A stretch of 64,000 nucleotides of DNA, taken from NCBI RefSeq assembly GCF_963678635.1, contig NC_087063.1, positions 52,593,074 through 52,657,073 of the forward strand. The letters run 5' to 3'. The stretch comes from Symsagittifera roscoffensis. Lineage: Eukaryota; Xenacoelomorpha; Acoela; Convolutidae. Positions 45,561-56,622 of this stretch are shown here, one piece after another. Below the pieces are notes generated by a model that was given only the letters and a program-made list of their open reading frames with translations, did not search any database and was not told the DNA's origin. Position numbers and translations under genes: made by a program. The first letter of the stretch is position 1, and every line of letters begins with the position of its first letter.

Positions 45561-46751
45561 ACACAACTCAAGATTGACAAAACGTATAAGCAACCAATAT
45601 ATCAAAAAATTTTTTAGAGATCTCTGGCCCAGTTAAAAAAATGGAATAGTTAGAAAAACAAAAGCCAGCAAATTTTCGTGTTGAGGACTTGTTATAAAAT
45701 TAGAAATAAGAAAGTCTGAACCGGGAAAAGTGTAAACACGGTTTTTGTTTCGAGAATTACAGGTATATGAACTTTTTACACTCATTTTTAAAGATAAAAA
45801 AGATCTTGAGGAAACGAAATCTTCTTGAATACATACATACAGAAGATAATAAAAACTATCAACACAGGCAAAAAAAAGCAAAAACTTAGCAGCAAAATAA
45901 CCTTAGAACAAGAAAAAAATTGAAAATCTAAAAATGGCTTTGTAATTCATGTAAAAGACTTAACAGTTGAGTAGAAAGTTTTTTTTGTGAATATGTGGAG
46001 CGTTACCAAGATTTATTGGTTTTTTTAAATAATTGAGAAACATCGAATTTGTGACATTGAGAGTTTTTAAAATAGATTATGGAAAATATTTCATTTTTTT
46101 GTCAGTTAAATTTTTCGATCATCTTATTTTGATTTTTAGAAAACAGCCAGAAAAAATTACTGCGTTTAAAAATTTATTCTAAAAATGACCCTGATTATGT
46201 AAAAGTTATGTATACTAACAAAGGAAATAAACGATTAAAAAGTTTAAGAGTCAATTAAAATTTCTGTTCTAAATCAGCTACGAACAGTGAAATGATCGAC
46301 CAAGGGTTGATACGTAATACAATTGGTAGGTATCAAAACCAAAAGTCAATAGATCCAACAAAATGAAGAATTCACATGCCCAACTGGGAAAAACTTAAAA
46401 TTTTACAATCAACTAAAACTAATGTCTATAACACCCATTTCCCCTTCAACGTAGAGTGATCAAAAATTACAAACTGCGCAAAACAAAATGAAATGGACAG
46501 AAGGAAAATTTGGTATTTTCAGTTTAGGATGGTATGTACAAAAATGTACAAATGGGTGTAACAAAAATTACTCAATATACACTAATGATAAAAAAAATTG
46601 AAACAAATCTACACTACCAATTAAAGGTATTTTTAAATGTAAACGTGCATAAAACGATGGGGCACTGTGAAAAGGCTAATCTATCTATGAAAAACATGGT
46701 TGAAATAGTCAACAAACGGAGTTCAATTACCTTCGTAGAGTTTTTAATTAG
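45561..46751 (+). other. LINE 3' part and spacer, unit 1
   Basis: Mostly AT-rich. A coding-like scrap at about 46,155-46,259 (KIYSKNDPDYVKVMYTNKGN) fits the C-terminal part of a LINE ORF. No poly-A tail or duplicated target was pinned down. Confidence 0.4.
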
Positions 46752-46912
46752 AAATGGCATCAAGTTCGTCTAAGGATTACCGCCAGTCTTGGTCTAAAGT
46801 CGATGAAATTTCGCTCCAGGAGTCTTGTTCTTTGTCAATACATAAACTGATCGAGAACTTCACGTTGGATATTAACTGCGCAGCCCCCGTTGGTATTGAA
46901 TTAGAGGACCAA
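46752..46912 (+). CDS. candidate first coding exon, copy B (53 codons)
   Basis: The acceptor TTTTTAATTAG ends at 46,751, two nt before the ATG (46,754). The frame MASSSSKDYRQSWSKVDEIS... runs 53 codons to CAA|GTAAGG at 46,913. Unspliced translation would add 20 codons and stop at 46,975. GC content is visibly higher than in the flanks. The protein is not recognised. It is present three times because of the tandem duplication; only this copy keeps ATG, acceptor and donor together. Confidence 0.45.
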
Positions 46913-47084
46913 GTAAGGGTTGTTTCGGCGACCACGCTTTTCACAGCTCCTAATAGCTATCAAATCTATTTGTGAAAAATTAATTCCTAGGCTCCTAATC
47001 AGTACAAAAAGAAAATTACAATAACAGATAAAAATAGAAATGAGAGAAAAAATAAACGGTAAAAAACACTTCAATCATAAAAAC

Positions 47085-48260
47085 GATTATAATCTTGAAA
47101 ATTTCCAGAAAAAAAAACTGAATAGATTTTGTACAATAAACAAAAATTTTTACTATGATAGAACACTTGAAAATCGCAGCCAATCAAGTTTAGAAAAAAA
47201 ATCATAGCCCTAAGTGAGAAAAGAGAAAAGGAAGAACAAGTGTGTTTAAAATACAGCCTTCCGACTGCAAAAGAACTCATCAATTTTTTTTAAAAAACTT
47301 GTCCGAAGCTGGGCAAAATAAAGACATCGCCAGAAAATCTAGAAAACAAACTAGAAATTGGAACCACAATTTTTTCAAAAACTTTTCATCCTAAAAAGTT
47401 AACGCAGAAAAAAAAACATAAAAACAGCCTTAATAGTTGAGAACAATGACACAACCTAATAAAAAACTGGTCCTTTTATGTCTGTGCTAATGAGTTGCCT
47501 TTTTAATCAATGTGTAGAGTTATCATTTTATTCTTCAAATTTTAAGAATGATAAGTTCAACGCAATCATGATACTCGCACATTGACAGATTGTTGTAATT
47601 ACGGACTTTTTTCTCTTCTACCCTAAAAATTGAACCTTAATCGCTTGAAAAATATTATGAAGAAACATGATGTATCAACAGCACGTTTTTAACGGATTCC
47701 AAAATTAAAAAAAGCACAGTTGGTGCTATCTTGAATCTCCCTTGTTCTTCTATAATTCTTGTTCTTCTAAAAATAATGAAAAAAGCTGGTTCCGTGGGTA
47801 CGTTAATAGATCTTACAAAAACGTTCGACACACTTAACCGATTTATCTTGGGAGTCGTAAAAAGTACGTGAGTTATTATAAGTCTTCATTGGACGCTAAC
47901 AAATCAACTTTGGTGTACAACAATGTTCAGTTCATTTACTTCATCTTTATGCTATAGTTTAGTGATATGCAAATAACTGTAGGCATTATGAAAAAAAAAT
48001 TGTTAGTTGATAATTGTGCATTTTATACAACTGTTAAAACAGGCAATCAGATGCAGGTGAAACCTGATAAAAGCAAGGTTGAAAAAAAAGTGTTTTTGGA
48101 GAACAAGCTTACCATAAACAAAAACAAAACAGCCATTTAACAGGAAGAAGTGTTTCTACAATAGATCCCATCGGTACTTAGATCTAGTAATCGATGAAAA
48201 ATCATAATATATCGATGAAATTTTAAATTGAGCAACTAAACTTATCATTGAATTGATCTA
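47085..48260 (+). pseudogene. LINE remnant, unit 2
   Basis: This is a tandem copy of 44,280-45,560. The Lys/Glu-rich region, the GTLIDLTKTFDTL block near 47,800 and the ADD-box region near 48,000 recur. It lacks about 60 bp between the first RT blocks, and the Asp of the ADD region is further altered (TTGATAATTGTG). Confidence 0.7.
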
Positions 48261-49504
48261 TCAGATATTAATTTAACAGATTTCACAGTATCTTAACAAG
48301 ATCTTAACACAACTCAAGATTGACAAAACGTATAAGCAACCAATATATCAAATTTTTGTAGAGATCTATGGCCCAGTTAAAAAAATGGAATAATAAGAAA
48401 ATCAAAAGCCAGCAAATTTATGTGTTGAGGACTTGATATAAAAGTAGAAATAAGAAAGTCTGAACCGGGAAAAGTTCAAACACGGTTTTTGTTTCAAAAA
48501 TTACAGGTATATAAACGTTTTACACTCATTTTTAAAGATAAAAACGACCTTGACGAAATGAAAATCATCTTGAATACATACGTGAACAGAAGATAATACA
48601 AACTATCAACGTAGGCAAAAAAAGCAAAAACTTAGCAGCAAAATAACCTTAGAGCAAGAACAAAATTTAAAATCGAAAAATGGCTTTGTAATTCAAATAA
48701 AAAGACTTAACAGTTGAATAGAAAGTTTTTTGGTGAATATGTGGTGCGTTACCAAGACTTATTGGTTTTTTATAAAATAATTGAGAAACATCGAATTTGT
48801 CACAACGAGAGTTTTTAAAATAGATTATGGAAAATATTTCATCCTTTTGTCAGTTAGTTTTTTCGATCAACTTATTTTGATTTTTAGAAAACAGCCAGAA
48901 AAAATTACTGCGTTTAAAAATTTATTCTAAAATTGACCCTGATTATGTACAAGTTATAAACACTAACAAAGGAATTAAACGATTAAGAAGTTTAAGAGTC
49001 AATTAAAATTTCTGTTCTAAAACAGCTACAAACAGTGAAATGATCGACCAAGGGTTGATACGTAATACAATTGGAAGGTATCAAAACCAAAAGTCAATAG
49101 ATCCAACAAAATGGAGAGTTCACATGCCCAACTGGGAAAAACTTAAAATTTTACAATTAATTAAAACTAAAGTCTATATACACCCATTTCGCCCTTCAAC
49201 GTAGAGTGATCAAAAATTACAAACTGCGCAAAACAAAATGAAATGGACAGAAGGAAAATTTGGTATCTTCAGTTTAGAATGGTATGTACAAAAATGTACA
49301 GTTGGGTGTATTTACAAAAATTACTCAATCTACACTAATGATAAAAAGAAATTGAAACAAATCTACACTACCAATTAAAGGTATACTTAAATGTAAACGT
49401 GCATAAAACGACGGGGCACTGTGAAAAGGCTAATCTATCTATGAAAAATATGTTAAAATAGTCAACAAACGGAGTTCAATTAACTTCGTAGAGTTTTTAA
49501 TTAG

Positions 49505-49665
49505 AAGAGGCATCAAGTTCGTCTAAGGATTGTCGCAAGTCTTGGTCTATAGTCGATGAAATTTCGCTCCAGGAGTCTTGTTCTTTGTCAATACCTAAAC
49601 TCGTCGAAAACTTCACGTTGGATAATAACTGCGCAGCCCCCGTTGGTATTGAATTAGAGGACCAA
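49505..49665 (+). pseudogene. exon candidate, copy C without its ATG
   Basis: Homologous to 46,752-46,912, but the ATG is changed to GAG and other codons differ. The donor CAA|GTAAGG is still present at 49,666. The unit ends at 49,687 against element 3. Confidence 0.5.
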
Positions 49666-49903
49666 GTAAGGGTTGTTTCGGCGACCCTTGTCTGTCTCTG
49701 AGGGTATTTACTGAGGGTTGTGGGAGAAGGCAGGGGGCGTCACAGAATTGAACTCAGATTTGTATGATGACCCAAATTCCTCTACATTATCCACGGATTG
49801 CCGCTCCCCGTTAATTTTTGGGGGTCCCTTTTTTCTTCTTGGTCTGGCTGGTGGTCTCGTCTGAGTAACGATAGGGGTGTCTCCTATAGTGTGTTCTCCA
49901 GCA

Positions 49904-50122
49904 CTATTGGTTCTGTGGCTGAACCAGATGTTGATAGTCCTGGTAGCCTGTTAGAATGGGCGGCGACCGATGGTTCGCTAACCTCTTTGACTTCTGAGAT
50001 TGGGGTCTTTGTTCACCTCTAACACTTAAATCAACGTTATTGTTCGTTTCGTGGTTACTTGGGACAATGTTGTTCGAAACATCTTCTAAGTATTCATCGA
50101 TCAAGCCGTCCCCAGAGTTCAA
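49904..50122 (-). pseudogene. C-terminal tail of Pol (element 3)
   Basis: The open frame starts MNSGDGLIDEYLEDVSNN and is acidic, Asn/Gln/Pro-rich and without a domain. It lies downstream of the integrase on the - strand, where Pol tails are found. Confidence 0.35.
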
Positions 50123-50602
50123 TTAAGCGAAGAAGATGAGGAAAATGAGCCTGTCAATTTCTGAGGAGATTCCAGAATGACAAAAAAAGTCTTTCGGTGA
50201 CTACGCGTTTCCAGGTGTCGGCGTCAGGTTCCCAAAAATCATCCTGTTCTGAGAATTGGCCCGTATTGTCTTCTTGGGTGGCAATTTTTTCCTCTTTCCA
50301 GCAAAAATTGGCATGATAAGGCTCTCAGTACCCCTGGATTGTAAACTAACAAGGATTTTAGGAGAGCTCGGAATTTAATTTTTGATTGCTAGATTCAATT
50401 TAATTAAAAATTGTGCATGTTCCAAAGTAACCATGTGATCCGATGAATCAGCGATCGCCTTTTTGACGGGAATAGAATAATGGTCTTCATTTTTTTGAAT
50501 GGTATTTTTTCTAAAAAAAATTCCGGTCGTCAGTTTCATGAGTGAAGGTCGTCTGCATTGGGTGGTAGCAATTGGGTCGTCCGGTTTCCAGGAGAGATCT
50601 TA

Positions 50603-51100
50603 ACCAGCGGAACGTTAGCTTCCGAGTCTGATGAGGCATCCGTGTCTGCATCTTCATAGACATCTTCTGCCCCATCGTGTAATTCCCAGTTCCTGGCCCG
50701 ACGGTCCGGCAGATCGATTTTCCATGAACTAAACGATTATCAATAGTGATCAGGTTTTTCCATCTGGTGTTAGCAGTGCAGTTGACGCATTTTTGGAACG
50801 GAGTACATTCGATGGACGGTTGATTGGTAATCCGAAGATTCCAAAAAATTAGTTAGCGGAACATTAGCTTCCGAGTCTGATGAGGCATCCGCGTCTGCAT
50901 CTTCGTAGACGTCTTCTGCCCCATCGTGTAATTCCCAGTTCCTGGCCCGACGGTCCGACACATCGATTCTCCTTGAACTAAACGATTATCATTAGTGATC
51001 AGGTTTTTCCATCTGGTGTTAGCAGTGCAGTTGACGTGTTTTTGGAACGGAGTACTTTCGATGGACGGTTGATTGGTAATCCGAAGATTCCAAAAAAAAT
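50603..51100 (-). repeat. 249-bp in-frame tandem duplication in the integrase end (element 3)
   Basis: Units 50,603-50,851 and 50,852-51,100 are nearly identical (GCGGAACGTTAGCTTCCGAG versus GCGGAACATTAGCTTCCGAG). The period of 249 bp is 83 codons, so the duplication by itself keeps the frame. It covers the region after the catalytic Glu. Confidence 0.9.
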
Positions 51101-51236
51101 TTTCAGTTGAAGAAGTTAGGGTTAACTTTGGTAATTCGAAAGACATCGCGAGCGGCCTGGATTTTACAGTATATACAAATCTCTCAACAAGTCCATTCGA
51201 TCTATGATCGCCTACAGTCCAATAATAATTTTCCAA
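50853..51236 (-). pseudogene. integrase C-terminal part (element 3)
   Basis: Near its start it reads GDHRSNGLVERFVYTVKSR, with the catalytic Glu in GLVER. Downstream are TPFQKHVNCTANTRWKNL and an acidic/Met-rich tail altered by the tandem duplication. The frame joins the upstream core only through a break between 51,330 and 51,236, where the second catalytic Asp should be. Confidence 0.7.
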
Positions 51237-51329
51237 ATTAAACTTTTTGCAAAAGCCCCTAAAATTGTGTGATAAAAAGCAAGACCCTCGGTCGACTCTG
51301 ATTTTTCGGAGAAAGCCGTGAAGATGACA

Positions 51330-52163
51330 TTAATCGTTCAATAAGGAGATAACCGAAATTGACGAAGTATTGTTTACTACATTTGCATACGGAAAATTGG
51401 TAAAACGGTCTTTGTAAAGAGCAATATATTTTTTTGATCCCAAAAAAGCGCCCGAAGGGCTGGCAAAATCTAAAATCATCTCTTCGTTGGCAAATGATAA
51501 GACCCGTAGTTTGCTCACGTGATATGATCCCAACAAAACTTGAAAGTTCTTACCGGCTTCCAAACACTGCCTGCAAGATTTGCCATGGTGGTATATTTCT
51601 ATGTAAATATGCGGCCACCAGATAGATTCAGCCAAAAATTTCATGCCAAACTGGCCCGGGTGGGATTCGTCCAACCTAGAGCTGCAAGCCTTTCGGGCCG
51701 CTGCTGGTACCAAAAGGTTGTCGTCCAGAAAAAGCAGTTCGTCTCTAGCCTGCACGTTGTTCTCGTAGCTCTTCATGAAAGATCCATAAATTCCCAGTGG
51801 TCGTCCCATCTTCATGATTAGAGTCGTGATCAGATCCCACAAAGTTTTGTCGTCCTTGGTCATAATTTGTAACAATTTTCTGGAACGTTGTATTTCGGGT
51901 ATAAGTGGAGATGAAGGTAGGGATAACTTTTCTCTATACCGTTTTAGTAAGGCCGCATGATCATTATTGAGAAAATCATCTTTAAAATTTAAAACGATAT
52001 TATGATCCTCCGGGACAATTACTAAAAGATCGGATGATTTAGAGGATGGTGTACCCGCGGTTTTCAATTTTTGTGGGATAAAATTTCCGTTAAGCATTAT
52101 AAAATGAGACAGGGCTTTATCCGTAACTGAGATGCTTTTATAGTTAAATTTTGAGTTATCCAA
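51330..52163 (-). pseudogene. RNase H-integrase linker, zinc finger and core start (element 3)
   Basis: This is 277 open codons. The first ~155 are a linker. Then follow the integrase HHCC finger, with the histidine in LDESHPGQFGMKFL, WWPHIYIEIYHHGKSC and the CRQC pair, and the start of the core with LDFASPSGAFLGSKKYIAL (first catalytic Asp). It is the longest intact stretch of element 3. Confidence 0.78.
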
Positions 52164-52459
52164 TGGAAGGCAATTTGGTGAGCAGTTATCTGGTCTGATG
52201 TGCGAATTTTTGCAAGTTTTTAGCGACTTGGCAAAACAAGAAATGATAGCAGCAATAATTCTCAGTTTAAAAGAAGCTAAAGAGCTGTCGGTAAAAGTTC
52301 GACCAATCTTGTCGCTTGAATCGATCGTTCCCCACGAGAGATTAGTATTTAAAGGTCGATTTAGACTGACTCTATTTACAGGACATAAAATATTTCGAAT
52401 TTTGCCAATAGAAGCCTCGACGATTTCTTCATCGCAGTGGGAAGGGAGTAACTTTGCCT

Positions 52460-54130
52460 GAAGTTAATATAGATGAAAGGTCAGTAAAGCCAATATCTTT
52501 TCCCGGAAGATATGAAATTTAAAATTTTGGTGGTGAAAGTCTGTTTACCCAACGAGCTATTCTGCTAGCCATAGTTTTGTTGTTGTGTTCCGCCGAAAGT
52601 GCCGAAAGAAGCGCCTTGTGGTGCGTATAAATTTTAAAATCTGAGCCATATAAAAAATTTCTGAAGTGCTCACATGTATAGAGTACATCTAACAATTCTG
52701 GTTAGTTGGCTGAGTAATTTGTTTCGTGGTTATTTTTAAATCTTGCGGCCAATGCAATGGTTTTTACTATCCCCACCTAGCACTGTTCGAGTGAGGCTCT
52801 AGGCCGTTATGAGAGGCATCTGTTTTTAATCTTGTTCTTTCTTTGATGTCGAATTGATTATTCTCGGCAATATTTATAGTTTCGGATTTTAGTTTTTCGA
52901 AAGCAATAGATTGACTGTTATCTCATTGGTACACTGACTTTGTTAAGCAACGGGCGTAATCTAGAACTTAAAAGGAAAAAGTTCCGGAACAAATTTATTA
53001 TATTGATTGATCGAACCGAAGAATCAACAAAGTTTGGAGATGTTTTTCGGGATTGGGCGTTTTTCATCGCATCGGTTTTTCGGACCAAACGTCTTACTGC
53101 AGCTTCTGAAATTTCAAATCCGAGCCATTCTATCTCTTTTTGTAAAAAAAAAACGCATTTCCCCCATTGTCAAAGTCTAAGGTTTCCAGTATTCTTTGCA
53201 CGATTGCTTTCTGTTCTTAAATAGTTCCTTAGAAGCCACTTGTATGTCATCTATGTAAAAATTTGTGAATGGAATTCCTTTTAAAAGTGAATCCATCATG
53301 ACTCTTTGAAACTCGATCGCCAAGTCCGTAAAATCCTGTTAAAAATCTGTAAGTCCCAGTAGTATCTCCTCCTACTAATCTGAAATTGCGCTGGTTGCTT
53401 GTCCTTTCGCATAACTGCGGTTGATTACAAGCGTTCTTTAGATCGAGAGTACTAAACCAAACCTGCCCGGCGTTCTTTTCTGACAGTTGTAATCTACATT
53501 AACAATCATTTCGTGGATACATTTTTTAAAAAATCTGATCAATCAGTAGTTTTGAATCTAAAGCAAGTTTAACTGAATCGTTTTTTTTCCGGTTATAATG
53601 ATTGGGCCTATGAAGCAATCTTTGTCGCATTACTCGAGTTTTTCAAAATGCTCCTCTTTTTCCATCTTTTTTAGCTCCTGATTTACTCCACATAACAACT
53701 GTAACGGAATTCTTCTGCCTTTTGCTTGAACCGGTTTAAAAGGGGTATTGAAATGTGTAGCTTTACGATTGTCAAGTACCTTGCCGTTTTTATTGAACAG
53801 CTTTTCAAAATTCGCAAGAAGTTCATTTGTGAAGAATTTTAAGATTTCTTCCCTAATGGGTCACTGACTGTACAGATTGGCACTGGACACTTCTTGTTTC
53901 TTTTCTATTCCCAGTTTTGGAAGCTTGTCATTTCCCAGGATATTTCTTTCAAGTCCTCCGTAATAAAAAAATGGTTTTGAGTTGGTTGAGTTCGGGCCAC
54001 TATTCTCCCAAAATTTGAATTGTGCTGTCTGTGAAACCGCAATACAACTGTTTCGTACGTTTATCTACAGGTTGTATCTTCAAGTTGAGATAGTAGCTCT
54101 TATAGTTTTTGAAGAAATTTTGCGGTCCTT
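52460..54130 (-). pseudogene. protease end, RT and RNase H (element 3)
   Basis: Read leftward: a protease C-terminal scrap (ILGNDKLPKLGI, about 53,940), RT pieces FSTLDLKNACNQPQL (about 53,450), GGDTTGTYRFLTGFYGL (about 53,350) and FYIDDIQVASK (YxDD box, about 53,250). RNase H follows near 52,630 with YTHHKALLSAL, where the usual TDHK Asp is replaced by His, and MASRIARWVNRLSP. Multiple stops and shifts occur. Confidence 0.75.
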
Positions 54131-54154
54131 TTCTCTAAATGAAACAAGTTTTTT

Positions 54155-54550
54155 TTAAAGTGGGCGAATAGACGTGCTCATAGAGATGCCACCCGACAGG
54201 TTGACACCTTTCAAAGCCGAAATAAATTGTGCACGTACAATTTCATAGAATGTATTCATCAGTTTTGGCTTGAAAGTAAATTTTGCATGGTTATTATGTA
54301 AACCCATAGAAGCGATAGTGAATTGCTGACATAAGAAAACGTTGAAGAAACGCATTTTTTGCTCATGAACCGACATATGATTGCACAATTTTCTGAAATC
54401 ATTTTTGGAATCATTTAAGATGGAATTATTTATGATGCCGCTGATTTCTTCTTTAGGAAAAACTAGCAAACTAGCTGTGTTACTTTGAACGCCTAAAGGA
54501 TCATGGCAAAGTTTAAAGATGTAAAACGCCCAGAAATCTATTAGAAGGAA
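54155..54550 (-). pseudogene. Gag-like ORF fragment (element 3)
   Basis: The frame is open from about 54,550 (DFWAFYIFKLCHDPLGVQS) through MLVFPKEEISGI to 54,155. It has no zinc knuckle and no recognised motif. Its position before protease/RT suggests Gag, but it could be captured host sequence. Confidence 0.35.
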
Positions 54551-54916
54551 CTACATAATTGTATTGGAGCTCCACGAGAGCAGATAGCTAGTTAGACTGA
54601 ATTGTTGTTTTGAATCTTAGCAACCAGTGAACAAGCAAGTTTTCTTAAAGCATCCGTAACTGTCCTAATTAGTTTCAGTGATAACTTTATATAAATTAAA
54701 AAATGTTTCTAGTGTTTTCCATGCACTTTTCCATGCACAAGTTATATATGATTGTGTATTGCTGCGCAAAACTTCCTATGATGGGCAACCCGAGTTCAGC
54801 GAGTGGGAGCTGATCTAGAAAATTGTTCTTAATTGTTTACTCAGGTCGTGTGGTACCAATTTATGCTGGCTCATTTGATCGACGAACGTAATCGCATTCA
54901 ATTTTTTCAGTATTTA

Positions 54917-54921
54917 GTGGG
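54917..54921. repeat. target-site duplication GTGGG, left (element 4)
   Basis: GTGGG precedes the left LTR and follows the right LTR at 63,271-63,275, giving exact 5-bp direct repeats. Confidence 0.9.
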
Positions 54922-55180
54922 TGTGATATGCGCTGCGATATCAATTGAAAACAAGTGTAATTCAATACTGTAATCTGTATATTGAATTTAGTTTTTCTTT
55001 TCTTTTGCGTTGTTATTGGTTACTGAGAGCTAGATCAGCACTGAACAACTCTGACCTCTCACTTGGTCTCAATGTCATAACACACTGTGACCTTGAGCAT
55101 ACCATGAAATTATTAACTAAGCACCGTAGGTTGGTAGTACATACATAATAATTTACTGCTATTGCAGTAGCGGTATGACA
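54922..55180 (-). repeat. 3' LTR of element 4
   Basis: On the + strand it reads TGTGATATGCGCTGCGATAT... to ...GTAGCGGTATGACA, and matches 63,012-63,270. Length is 259 bp. Confidence 0.95.
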
Positions 55181-55192
55181 CACCCCCCTCGG
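55181..55192 (-). promoter_or_regulatory. polypurine tract of element 4
   Basis: The - strand reads CGAGGGGGGTG immediately before the 3' LTR, the expected primer for plus-strand DNA synthesis. Confidence 0.7.
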
Positions 55193-55311
55193 TAAAAATA
55201 AATTATACAACATAAGTAGGATAATTTATCTTAAAAAGAGTTTACTGTACTCAGTTTACAAGAAAGTTGTTGGGTTACTGAAGGTTTAGTTCACGGTTTT
55301 CTTCAAATTTC

Positions 55312-56202
55312 TTACAGCTCTATTTCCCAACTTGGATTCCATTCCACTCCTTCATCTAGCGTAGCATACCCAAATTTTCGCATGAATAAGTGTCGTTCGA
55401 GCCGTCTTATTTTTGATTCCACAGGTCTATCATTTCGTTCCTTGAAGTCTCTTAGTTGTTTACGATATTCCTGAAGTGCTGTTTTGAAGAGTGCTCCCCC
55501 TGTCAGATTCTCTGAAATCTCTTTAATTGAGTGTTTTATCGGGTCACCAAAGCGTTTCGGTTCCTTGTTCTTCGTTTGCCCGGAGCTTCGTCTGACACTC
55601 GACTCCTCCGCACTTGACTCGTCCGAAAATCGTTGTGGTGGTTCAAATATCGTATCTTTCTCCGAAGTTTGTTGTGGGTTTGCTCTAATATCGTCCGCAA
55701 CTCTTTGAACTCCACGTTTTAGTAACTGGTCTGCAAACTTTTCCCAATCGGAAGGTGCCAAATTTCGGTTCTGGAATGTATCTAGTATGTCCTCTGGAGG
55801 TGTCTGGAAATCAATACATTTCAATTTTGTCCGCTGTTTTGATTTAGGCGTACAACTTGTCTGAGTTTTATGACCTAACTTCTCCGACTTTGAAGTTGAT
55901 TGCTCCTGTTCCGGGTCGGCTGCCGTCGCAGTTTGGCCTGTCCCATTTTGTTGGTTGTTTTGGTTCTTCTTTCCTTTAGCTTTCTTCTCCGTCTTTTTTT
56001 TGTCGCTCTCCTCTGCAGTTGAACTTGGACTCGCCAAATTTGGTTTTGCTCTCTTGATTGCTAAGTTCAGACCTCCTCTTGCTTCCGTGTCTTTTGAAGT
56101 CACTACTGTTTGGCTCTGTTGGAATCGGTCTATGGGGTTCATTGCATCCGCTATCTCCATGTCTCGTTGCAATTCTTCATCGGAACCTATATCCTCGAGC
56201 AT
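55312..56202 (-). CDS. intact 296-codon ORF of unknown function after pol (element 4)
   Basis: It begins MLEDIGSDEELQRDMEIADA and ends WNPSWEIEL. The first ~100 residues are acidic, then Lys/Gln/Asn-rich and disordered-looking (ESDKKKTEKKAKGKKNQ). The C-terminal ~150 look folded and helical (ADQLLKRGVQRVADDIRA; RPVESKIRRLERHLFMRKFG). There is no signal peptide and no membrane segment, so it is not a normal Env. It is open from ATG to stop in an element whose pol is damaged. It could be a spliced or frameshifted Pol tail, or a separate accessory protein. Confidence 0.55.
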   Translation of the reverse strand: MLEDIGSDEELQRDMEIADAMNPIDRFQQSQTVVTSKDTEARGGLNLAIKRAKPNLASPSSTAEESDKKKTEKKAKGKKNQNNQQNGTGQTATAADPEQEQSTSKSEKLGHKTQTSCTPKSKQRTKLKCIDFQTPPEDILDTFQNRNLAPSDWEKFADQLLKRGVQRVADDIRANPQQTSEKDTIFEPPQRFSDESSAEESSVRRSSGQTKNKEPKRFGDPIKHSIKEISENLTGGALFKTALQEYRKQLRDFKERNDRPVESKIRRLERHLFMRKFGYATLDEGVEWNPSWEIEL

Positions 56203-56254
56203 TTCAGGGGAACTGATCCTTTGAAACTTTTTCGTAGGTTCTGCCGATGGGCTC

Positions 56255-56548
56255 TTACTCGCACTCCGCTGACTTTCCTGTGTTAAAACTGTTCTCGATT
56301 GTGCAGTATCCGACTTCCGATAGATAGAGCCTGTAGACGTCTTGATAGTTGAGTCTGTTTCGGAAGCGATTTTTCCCTTTTATTTGTTTTGTGAGTGCCT
56401 GTCCACTTTTTCTTAATAGGTCCTTTCTGAGTATTGTCTTAGGCGGAGATTTTCTATGATCTTCTACTTTGTACTCAATAAATCCTTTCTCCCATGAATA
56501 TATCATCTCTTTTCGTAGGTCAGGATTTAGTAGTCCGGTCTCGTCCAC
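56255..56548 (-). pseudogene. Pol C-terminal segment after the integrase (element 4)
   Basis: A 97-codon frame with WEKGFIEYKVEDHRKSPPKT and a basic stretch, consistent with the SH3-like/chromatin-facing end of an integrase. It lies between the integrase core frame and the 296-codon ORF, separated by small frame breaks. Confidence 0.5.
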
Positions 56549-56622
56549 TAATCGTCTGATATCATTTTTAGCCGCATCTCTTCTCTCGTGGTTCCAACGG
56601 GCGTTCGCCTCCAGCAGTTCCT

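Larger units (their letters stand above)
43994..49687 (+). repeat. 2.8-kb tandem duplication (two units plus a truncated third)
   Basis: Units start at 43,994, 46,793 and 49,546 with TCTAAAGTCGATGAAATTTC or a close variant. Periods are 2,799 and 2,753 bp. Units 1 and 2 are nearly identical along their length. Unit 3 breaks off after TTTCGGCGACC at 49,687, where element 3 begins. Each full unit holds an exon candidate and a LINE remnant. Confidence 0.92.
49688..54921 (-). mobile_element. degenerate Ty3/gypsy-type retrotransposon (element 3), - strand
   Basis: Read right to left it shows a Gag-like ORF (about 54,550-54,155), protease end and RT (54,100-52,950), RNase H (about 52,750-52,460), integrase (52,163-50,850) and a C-terminal tail to 49,904. 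LTRs were not found. The left edge abuts the tandem duplication, and the right edge is interrupted by element 4. Its RT resembles that of element 4 (VGGDTTGTYRFLTGFYGL versus VGGKATGTYSFLTGFYGL), so they belong to one clade. Confidence 0.78.

Noticed and set aside
55955-56224. + strand Phe/Leu-rich frame resembling a membrane protein
   Set aside because: Exact antisense of the Lys/Glu-rich part of the 296-codon - strand ORF.
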